DNA of 42,996 bases, taken from Deltaproteobacteria bacterium (GTDB taxonomy: Bacteria > Myxococcota_A > Polyangia > Polyangiales > Ga0077539). The stretch covers positions 1-42,996 of the forward strand of contig JAUXYJ010000092.1 of assembly GCA_030694465.1 (NCBI GenBank), in the 5' to 3' direction. The notes under the pieces were generated by a model that was not told the DNA's origin, did not search any database, and saw nothing but the letters and a program-made list of their open reading frames with translations. The translations under genes and the position numbers were made by a program. Of this stretch, positions 7,852 through 16,100 are shown in pieces. Numbering within the stretch: position 1 is the first letter of the stretch; each line of letters opens with the position of its first letter.

Positions 7852-8128
7852 TCTTTACCTCCTGATCTTGGACCCGAACGCAGGCGCGGTTGTCCGCGTC
7901 CGGTGGCTGGGCGGCAACCGAACGATGGAGCTCGCCCGCGAAGTGTTGGCGCGGCCTCCTGGGAGGTCCGCAAAGGGGCTGGAATGCTGGGCACACGTCA
8001 CCCCTTTCGAGGTGTCCAGGATCGCATCAGGAATTTACGCCGGAGGGGCGACGGTCAGCGAAGTCACCGAGCTAGCAACCGGGTTTCCAGCACCGCCGTA
8101 CGTATGGACTTTGATCAGGGACTATTGA
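7841..8128 (+). CDS. Small cassette protein, second of a coupled pair
   Basis: This 95-aa protein starts at GTG 7841, overlapping the previous stop by 11 bases; the open frame extends upstream, but that part is the shadow of the first gene. It opens with a beta-like stretch (VSTDLYLLILDPNAGAVVRV), then a basic helix region (NRTMELAREVLARPPGRSAK), and ends YVWTLIRDY. The family is unrecognised. It shares one cassette with the 102-aa gene. Confidence 0.6.
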   Translation: MSTDLYLLILDPNAGAVVRVRWLGGNRTMELAREVLARPPGRSAKGLECWAHVTPFEVSRIASGIYAGGATVSEVTELATGFPAPPYVWTLIRDY

Positions 8129-8237
8129 GACACTGCTCCTCAACGAGCGAGCAGGCGGCTTAGGAGCGATCGGCAATGTTCGGTGAGGACAACGGTGTGA
8201 CAACGGGCAGGCGAGCGGACGACGCGACGAGCGGCAT

Positions 8238-8328
8238 GCCCAACAAGCCGATGGTGCCGACCGCTCCCGCTTCTCCCACTGTTAACCCGTTGCGCCCACT
8301 GCGGCGGCACATCGGCCAGCCGTTAGGC
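8238..8328 (+). repeat. attC site 5 (clear)
   Basis: R'' GCCCAAC (8238-8244) and R' GTTAGGC (8322-8328). The left arm GCCGATGGTGCCG pairs with the right arm CGGCGGCACATCGGC. Translated forward, the site reads PNKPMVPTA...PLRRHIGQPLG, a string that recurs, as I recall, wherever such attC sites are conceptually translated in databases. The 109 bp before it (8129-8237) holds no gene. Confidence 0.88.
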
Positions 8329-8347
8329 ACACAGAGGAGACGGCTTC

Positions 8348-9547
8348 GTGAGCACTCCGCAGAATGACATCGACGCTCTCCTCCAGATCTCCACGGACCC
8401 GGCGCTCTGTGAACTTGGGCAGCACGTCCCAGAGCTGTCCCTCCTGCGCTTGGTCGGCCGCGCGCGCAGCGAATTGACGCACTCTGGTGTGATCGCCCAG
8501 CTTCTCGATCCCAGACGTCATCGGCAAGCCGAACCGGCACTTCGCGGCCTTCTTGCAGCCATTGAGCGAGAACTCACCCCTGCTGATGCACCGGCTCTCG
8601 CCTCCTACCGGCGCGTCGCGTCGTCTGCCTGGACTGCGATTCGCGTTCAACGCGAACTCTTCCGCATCGATATTGTCGTAGAGATCGTATCGGACGCCGG
8701 GTGCCTCGTACTCGGGATCGAGAACAAGATCGATGCCGGCGAGCAGCCGGAGCAGGTCGCCCGCTATCAGCATTCCCTCGCCCAGGCATATCCGTTCAAG
8801 ACCCTCCTGCTTGTCTTTCTGGCGCCGCAAAAGCGCACTCCCACCACCGCTGACCCGCTCAGTCCTGTCCCCGTCGTCGCCATGGACTACTCGGCCATCG
8901 TCGCGGCCGTCCAATCAGCACGCGACGCGACGCCCTCGAACACGTCCGACTTTTTTGTGCTCGGCGAAATCGCTCGCCATCTTCGAGAGGACCTTTTGGA
9001 AGACAACCGGGTTCGTGACCTCGCGCGACAGTTGTGGAGGGACCACCCACGAGCGCTTGAGCTCGCGATGGAGCACCGTCCCCGACTCTCAGACATTCAG
9101 AATGACTACGAACGACGCGTGCGTGAACGCTTGGGCGAAGATGCTTTGCTCACGCACCACCCGACTCGCGGAAGTGTTCGGGAGATCAAACTACGCCTTA
9201 AGTCGTGGGTCCGGGCCGGGCTGCCGTTCGATTTCATACTGTATGCCGACGCTGGAGAATCCCCGAGCATTCGCGTGCTGCTTTGGTCCGCAGCGTTCGA
9301 TGAGCGCAAGCCATCGCTGCTTGCATGGGCGAAGCACGCGAACGAACGCGTTCCAAATCTAGTCGATGAGACCTTCGCACCGATCGCTAACTGGAACTGT
9401 TGGCGACGCGTCCTCGTCGAAAACGAGTATCCTGAGGGGGCGACGATTCAGGCCACTCAGTTTGACGCCGAGACGCTGCGGGAAGCTGAAAACCGGCTTT
9501 TCGCGCTCATTGAACTCCTCCGCCCACTGGTGCCCAGTGGTGCCTAA
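8348..9547 (+). CDS. PD-(D/E)XK nuclease superfamily protein
   Basis: This 399-aa protein resembles the PDDEXK_4 family (PF14281-like nucleases). Early SELTHSGVIAQLLDP (41-55) supplies the family's conserved E. RIDIVVE carries D108, and GIENKIDAGEQPEQVARY carries the E-N-K triad (E125, K127) and the family's signature loop. All catalytic positions are present, so it is probably an active metal-dependent DNase. Start GTG 8348 has AGAGGAGA 8-15 bp upstream and lies 20 bp after an attC R' box. The TAA stop lies inside the next R'' box (GCCTAAC). It is a single-gene cassette with no methylase partner. A defence role is plausible but inferred. Confidence 0.8.
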   Translation: MSTPQNDIDALLQISTDPALCELGQHVPELSLLRLVGRARSELTHSGVIAQLLDPRRHRQAEPALRGLLAAIERELTPADAPALASYRRVASSAWTAIRVQRELFRIDIVVEIVSDAGCLVLGIENKIDAGEQPEQVARYQHSLAQAYPFKTLLLVFLAPQKRTPTTADPLSPVPVVAMDYSAIVAAVQSARDATPSNTSDFFVLGEIARHLREDLLEDNRVRDLARQLWRDHPRALELAMEHRPRLSDIQNDYERRVRERLGEDALLTHHPTRGSVREIKLRLKSWVRAGLPFDFILYADAGESPSIRVLLWSAAFDERKPSLLAWAKHANERVPNLVDETFAPIANWNCWRRVLVENEYPEGATIQATQFDAETLREAENRLFALIELLRPLVPSGA

Positions 9548-9612
9548 CAAGGCAATGCCCCCGGCCATCGTGGTCGCTCGCGCGCTGGCGGGTGATTGCC
9601 AAATCGTTAGAC
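9542..9612 (+). repeat. attC site 6 (clear)
   Basis: R'' GCCTAAC (9542-9548) overlaps the nuclease stop codon, and R' is GTTAGAC (9606-9612). Arms GGCAATGCCC and GGGTGATTGCC pair with bulges. Length is 71 bp. Confidence 0.85.
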
Positions 9613-9641
9613 AACCCGCTCCCAGTTTGGAGGATCTGAGC

Positions 9642-10058
9642 TTGCCCGCTACTTCGCAGCATCCGGTGGCGCTCGTCCTCGATGGCGAGTTTGGGCCGCG
9701 TCTCGTTGACTTGGCTGCGCGCGTGCACGTATGGGCGCTGGAGTCTCCCGTGAATCGCGCAGCCGCCGAGCGGATTCGCGTTGCTGCGCCGGTCTACTCC
9801 TTGGAGCGAGGTGTCACGTTGTTTCACGCGTCGGCGACCGATTCGCTCGCGGACATGCTCGCCGAGCAGATCGGAGTCATCGCGGAGCATCACGGCCCAT
9901 TCTCGCACGACCCGCCCATGGACGCGTTGGAGGTGTACGGCTTAGCGCCGAACGCGGACGTGCTTGCCGTCCTGACGGAGTGCGGATGGGGCGCGCTCTC
10001 GGTGACCGAATCGGGATTCATCGCGCGACAACCGCGGGTTGTCGTACCCGCTGTGTGA
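9642..10058 (+). CDS. Hypothetical cassette protein
   Basis: This 138-aa protein starts at TTG 9642, chosen because GGAGG (9629-9633) lies 8 bp upstream and the cassette begins at 9606. The open frame further upstream crosses the attC and shadows the nuclease. The sequence is mixed alpha/beta (VALVLDGEFGPRLVDLAARV; SLADMLAEQIGVIAEHHG; ALEVYGLAPNADVLAVL). No signal peptide or membrane segment is seen and the family is unrecognised. It is the last gene of the array. Confidence 0.6.
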   Translation: MPATSQHPVALVLDGEFGPRLVDLAARVHVWALESPVNRAAAERIRVAAPVYSLERGVTLFHASATDSLADMLAEQIGVIAEHHGPFSHDPPMDALEVYGLAPNADVLAVLTECGWGALSVTESGFIARQPRVVVPAV

Positions 10059-10093
10059 CCCCACGTGCTTCCCTTGGCGCGCGTCACTCGGCT

Positions 10094-10194
10094 GAGTTAC
10101 GCGCATGCGAAGTCGCGACGCTCTCCTCGAATCTCGCTGGCGCGCTCGCGAGCGCCCCTGGGCGCCGCGAGGCGACCCACGCTCCGCGTTAGGC
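10094..10194 (+). repeat. Terminal attC (degenerate left box)
   Basis: R' GTTAGGC (10188-10194) is perfect. The best partner is GAGTTAC (10094-10100), one base off the invariant AAC. Arms GCATGCGAAGTCGCGA and GGCGACCCACGCTCCGC pair partly. The TTA at 10189-10191 is also the stop codon (TAA, minus strand) of the adjoining glucan synthase gene. Confidence 0.55.
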
Positions 10195-13100
10195 AGCGGC
10201 TCTTCGAAATAACTTCACATGAAGCTCGTGGGCGCCCTTCGACGCCGAGTCCACAAGAACTTGTTGGGTCTCGAGCTTGGCGCCGTCCAAGATCATCTCC
10301 GACGTGGCATGGCCTGCGCTGGGCTCGACAGCGTTTTCAACCACAACGTGGATGCTCGCTTCTCCGACACGAACCCACGCTTCGAAGCCCGGCCAATGCG
10401 CGGGAATACACGGATCGATCCACAGTTGTCCGCCGCGCATTTGGATCCCCAGGATGGACTCGACGCCAAGGCGCCACATCCAAGCCGCGGAGCCGGTGTA
10501 CCATGTCCACCCGCCGCGACCGACCCAGGGTGCACAGCTGTAGATGTCCGCCGCGAGGACGTACGGTTCGACGCGATACAGCGCCGCGTCCACGCGAGTG
10601 CCTGTGCGCAAAATGGGGTTGAGCAGGCGAAAGATCCGCTCTGCGTTGTCGCCATCGCCAAGCACGGAATAAGACATTCCGAGCCACGCCGCTGCGTGCG
10701 TATACTGCCCGCCGTTTTCGCGGATCCCGGGCGGATACGCGCGGACATAACCAGGATCGTGCGTTGTCGCGTCAAACGGCGGCCAAAACAGCTTCACCAA
10801 CCGCTCATCCTCGTTGACAAGCTGCTGGTCCACCGCGCGAAGCGCCGCCAGAATTCGTGGTTCATCTTGCTTCAACGCCGACTCCGTGGCTGAGATCGCA
10901 GCCCACGATTGCGCGATTGAATCGATCCGGCACTCGCGGTTGTCATGCGAGCCGATCACCGAAGTGTCGTCGTGAAACGCGCGGACGTACCAGTCACCGT
11001 CCCACGCACACGCGTTGATCTTTGCGCGGAGCGCCACGGAGCGCGCTAACCAACCCTCGGACTCGTGTGCGTCATTGTGATCAGCGAAAACGTTGGCGAA
11101 ACGATCCATGGTCGCGCACAAAAACCACCCCAGCCAGACGCTTTCGCCCCGGCCTTGAGCGCCGATGCGGCTCATGCCATCGTTCCAGTCGCCATCTCCC
11201 ATGAGCGGCAGTCCGTGAACGCCGCTGCTCACCGCACGTTGAAGTGCACGTCGGCAGTGCTCAATCACCGGCGCGCTGAGCGAGGATGTCTCGTATTGGG
11301 CGTAGCGGTCATGCTCGTCGGGCTTCAACAGCTCGCCCTTGAGAAACGGGACGGACTCGTCAAGAATCGAATGATCGCCCGTCGCGCGAACGTACTCACT
11401 CGTCACGTAGGGCAGCCACGCGAGGTCGTCCGAGCACCGCGTCCGTACACCCCGCCCCGACGGCGGATGCCACCAGTGCAACACATCTCCTTGCTCAAAC
11501 TGATGCCGCGCGGCGTCCAGAATGTGAGCCCGGGCGATTGATGGGTCCGTGTGCAACAGCGCCATGACGTCCTGGAGTTGGTCACGATATCCAAAGGCGC
11601 CGCTGGACTGGTAAAGCCCAGTGCGCGCAAAGAGTCGAGCGCTCACGGTCTGGTAAAGTAGCCACCGATTGAGCATCAGATCCATGGAGGGCTCGGGGGT
11701 CTTCACTCGAATGTTACCGAGCAACTGGTCCCAGTACGCCTTCACCCGACCGAACGCCTGCGCGACCGTCGCTGGATCGCGGTACTCCTTGATGAGCTCC
11801 AGGGCGGCCGCCCGGCTGCTCGATTGACCAAGCACAAAGTGTGTCTCGAGCTCTTCGCCCGGGGCCAACTCCAGATGCACCTGAAGTGCAGCGCAGGGAT
11901 CCGCGCCAGAATCAAGGCGCCCTGAGAGCCCCACGCGCTCAAGCCCTGCGGGGCGCGCGTAGTCGCCGCCTTGGCCGAGAAACTCCGTTCGGTCTGCGGT
12001 GAACGCATGCACGTTGGCGCTCGATGCCACAAACGCGACGCGGCCAGCGAACTCTACGTTCCAATCGCAGGTGGCCAAAAGACATGCGTGCTCGTGGTCC
12101 ACGGAGGACACGATGTAGTCGCGCTGCACTTCGCGACGCGCGCCCAGGACCCACTCGGCATAGTAGGTCGCCGTCAGTCGTCGATGGCGAGCAAGAGTGT
12201 TCTTGAGACGCAACCGCACGACCTTCAGAGACGCATCGGTGGGGACAAACACAGTCAACTCTTGCACCAGACCATGACTCTCGCGCTCATAGGTCGTGTA
12301 CCCTGCGCCGTGCCTGACCACCGTCTGCGCGCCCCGCCCCGCGGGCAGTCTCGTGGGCGACCAGACCGCCGCCGTCTCTTCATCTCGAAGATAGAGCACC
12401 TCGGAAGGGGTGTCTTGCACGGCGTCGTTGCGCCACGGGGTGAGCCGATTGGCGCCGCTGTTCTGAGACCAGCTCATCCCCAACGAAGACTCACTGACCA
12501 GACACCCAAACTCGGGATTCGCGATCACGTTGCACCACGGGGCCGGCAGCGGATTGGCTGGCTGCACCTCGATCACGTACTCGCGGCCATCCTCAGAGAA
12601 GCCGGCAATTTCGTTGTCAAAAAGCAACTTTGGACGCACAGGGGCCCGCGCGAACGTCTCGTCCACGAGGGTCGGCTCAAAGCGCGGGAGCACCGGATGG
12701 GTCTCTGTTGAATTGTCAAAACACGACGCAAGCGAGGTGCCCTTCGTATGGAGAACGATCCTGGCACAGGCCTCGAGGTGTCTGACTTCGTCTTCGGGCA
12801 CCTGGTCGCCGGCGATCACAAAGACGCCGCCGTGGCGATCAAGCCAGCGCTCGGCGTCGTGAGCAACGAGGACACTTCGAAGGGTCCCGGATCCCTCGGC
12901 AATGTATCCGGATGCCTGCTCGTCCACGAGCACCAGATCAAATCGCACGCCACAAAACCGGAGGTATGACTGCGCCGCGAGCACCTCGGGCAGCATCAGA
13001 GCTTGGGGGGTGCAGACGCGAATCAACACGATGGGGTCGTCGCCAGAGATTCCACGGCTCCATAGCCGCACCTGCGATGGCGAGCTCAGCGCACGCGTGT

Positions 13101-16100
13101 GAGCTTCGGCGCGGAGCTTGGGCTCTGTCAGCAAGAGTGCAGAATAGAATCGCTGCACGACCGGCAGCATCGAGGGGTCCAATTTTGTACGCAGAAGGCG
13201 CCGTGGGCTCTCCAGCGCCGCGTCCGGAAACACCCAACGAACCGCGTGCAGGGTCGCGTACTTCTTGCGCGCGAGCTCCAGAGCCGCGGTACGGCTCGAC
13301 GCTACGACCGTGACAAACGCGAGCGACACGGAGCTGTTGGGCTCGAGCTCGACCCGCGCGGTGATGCTCATCACCGGATCCAGCACCGCGCCGGTCTGAC
13401 CCTCGTAGGGACCGCGGTGGCTCAGCACCGCCGCTGGCTCACGCCAGCTGCCTCCGCGGCCTACGAAAGCGCTTCGGTCCGTCTCATACCCGACACAGTC
13501 CACGGACGCGTCGTGTACCAAGCGATGAACCAACACGGCGGTCTCTTCTTCAGGGGTCTGTGCGCGTCGCTCGAACACGAGCGCGTCAAGCTCCTGAACC
13601 CACTCGCTCTGCACAAACAGGCTCGAGAACGCTGGGTGTGTTGGAGCTTGCTTGGCGTCTAACAGCACCGGGCGTCCTGCGCTGGTCACCGTGATCTGCC
13701 GCTTACGGTCGCTCTCGTTGTGCAACGTGATGTGCCGCACCTCGACGTCGTCGGCCTCTGCGATCGCGACCTCTACGTGTACAGAAATGTCATCGTGTCG
13801 TTGATGAAACTCAGCCTTGTGCATCGCGTACGTGGTCCGACCCTCGACCGCCGTCGCGAACCAGACGCGCTTGGTCGCTTCGTCGCGGAGAAAGAGCCAG
13901 AGCCCGTCCTCGTCGCGCGTCGGATCGGGCGTAAAGCGCGTGACGGCCATTCCCTTCCAGAAGAGTCCGCCGCCGCCCGAACCCGTAAGGACGCTGGACA
14001 GTCGACCATTGCTAAGGACAAATGCCTGAGAACTCGACTGATTCGAAGCAAGCCACGGCGACGGCCCCTGCGGGAGCGTGAGCGACTCGCGCGCGGGCTC
14101 GACCGGCGATCCTTGGGGGCTCAACCACTCTGCAGGGACGGCGTCCGAGGCTCGCTCGTTGAGCAGCATCTCGCCAGCAGAGACGCTAGCGACCGCATGA
14201 AATCTGTCCACCATGCTGCGCTTGTTCAGGTAGTTTCCGAGCGCAATCAGCGACATCCCTTGGTGATGTGCCATGTATGAACGGACAACGACATACGGCT
14301 GCGGGTGGACCGCCATCTCGAGCACGCGATGTGGGGTGTGATCGAGCGCTTCGTAAAACCCGTAGGTTCCGAGCATTCCTGTCGCCTCGAGCGCCGCGAG
14401 GTTTTCAACCACAGCGCGTGGTCGAATGCTCACCGCGAGGATGCACGCGTACGGACTGATCACTCTGTCGACTTCAAGGCCTCGCCGCAAGCCGAGCGCG
14501 GGGACCCCAAAAGATCGATACTGGTAGGTTTGCTCCGCGTCGACCCGCGCGTACCCAGACTCTGAGACTCCCCACGGCTCGCGCCGTAGCTTTCCGTAGT
14601 CCACCTGTGCATCGACCGCGAGCGCGCACGTACGCGCCAGCAACGTGTCGGGCTGGCTACGCATCAACAAGCTCGGCATGAGAAACTCAAACATGGTCCC
14701 GCCCCAGGACAACAGTGTCGGAACGTTGTTCACGAGAGTCATTTGTCTGCCCAATGCGAACCAATGGGCTTCGGGTGCGTCGCGCTTTACAACGGCCAGA
14801 TAGCTCGCGAGCCTGGCCTCGGACGCCAACAGATCGTAAAAATTCGCGTCGAGCTGATCGATCGTCGCGTTGTACCCAATGTGAAAAAGCTTGCGCTCTG
14901 GGTTGTAGAGCAGCTTGAAATCCATCGCTCGCACTTCGCTGAGTGAAAACGCGGCGAGCTCAAGGAGCTCATTGTGCAGCTGCTGCGCGTTCGACGTCGC
15001 GAGCGCAAGGGCCTCGTTGATTCGTCGCGTTGAATGGGCGAGCTCGGGGGTGAGCGTACCGAGTTGTTCAAGCGCCTCGGACTTGCGCCGGAGCTCGTCG
15101 CCGAGCGCCACACAAACGGCGGGGATCTCATCGATGCGGAGGTTTGTCGGCAGCGTCATCGCGAGCGCGTCGGCGTCTTCTCTCAACGCAAGCCACGGCA
15201 ACAACGCGAGGAGCTCGCGCTGCATCTGCCCGATCAGCTTGTGAAGCGCGTCGAGAGCGTTTCGTAGCGCGTGAAGCAGCTCGCGGTCGTACTGTTGTGC
15301 GTCCGACTCAACGAGGGCGAGCAGCTGCGTGTCGAGATGCGCTGCGCTCTTGTTGATAAACGTGCATAGCGTCTCATACGATCCGTCGAGATGCGTTTTG
15401 GCGTTGGCCGCCGCGCTCTTGATCGCTGCGGTCGCGGTCTTTGCCCGCGCGATCTGTTCCTTCGGAAATCCACTGACAGCGCCCTCGAGCAGCTCGAGTG
15501 AGTCGAGAAATCCCTCCCACATCTCAGGCCGCACCACGGTCGAACGGCTGACGTCTGCGCAACCTTGACTGAGCGTGAGAAGACACCCCGCAAGATTGCC
15601 GCTGTCCACTGTCGAGACATAGCGAGGGAGCAGGGGCTGAAGATTGGTGGTGTCATACCAATTGAGCAGGTGCCCTTGGTAGTGCTCTAAGCGAAGGATG
15701 CTCTCGACTGCGCGCCGCACTCGAATCGCAAACTCGCTGGGTCCGATGTAGCCAAAGTCATACGCCGACAGGGTCGCTACGAGCGAGAGCCCGATGTTCG
15801 TCGGCGAAGTGCGATGGGCGATCTGCTCTCGAGGCTCTTCTTGGTAGTTGTCAATGGGCAGCCACTGATCGCGTGGCCCGACAAACGCCTCGAAGAACGC
15901 CCACGTCCGGCGCGCGATCAGCCTCAATTTCTTGCGATCCTCCTCGGTGGTCTGCTCGGTCTTCGCCGCGCGCGTCGCGCTGAGGATTCGCGCGATCTCT
16001 GGCGCGAGCAACCACAGGAGAAGAATTGGGGCTGCAGAGATCAGAGCCGTTGGACGAAGCCACGCGACCATCCAAGCGATCCCGATGGCCAGCAGTGGCG

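Larger units (their letters stand above)
2177..10194 (+). mobile_element. Integron gene-cassette array without integrase (CALIN)
   Basis: Eight consecutive plus-strand units, each of one or two genes, are separated by attC recombination sites. Five sites are clear and two degenerate, with vestiges at the left. Each has an RYYYAAC box at its 5' end and a GTTRRRY box at its 3' end, with inverted inner arms between. Three sites share the arm ACAAGCCGATGGTGCC (near 4691, 5816 and 8243), the within-array similarity expected of a sedentary chromosomal integron. Cassettes appear to be about 2178-3204, 3205-4768, 4769-5898, 5899-6725, 6726-7519, 7520-8322, 8323-9606 and 9607-10188. No tyrosine recombinase (IntI) is encoded anywhere in the window. 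An integrase would be expected to the left in this orientation, but the left flank encodes only an ATPase and an unknown protein. Confidence 0.85.

Noticed and set aside
8129..8237. Possible extra attC boundary (GGCTTAGGAGC near 8157)
   Set aside because: It differs from GTTRRRY in key positions and no RYYYAAC partner lies at a workable distance.
8176..8367. 63-aa ORF crossing attC site 5
   Set aside because: The reading is the forward translation of the recombination site itself (PNKPMVPTA...RRHIGQPLG), a known annotation artefact.
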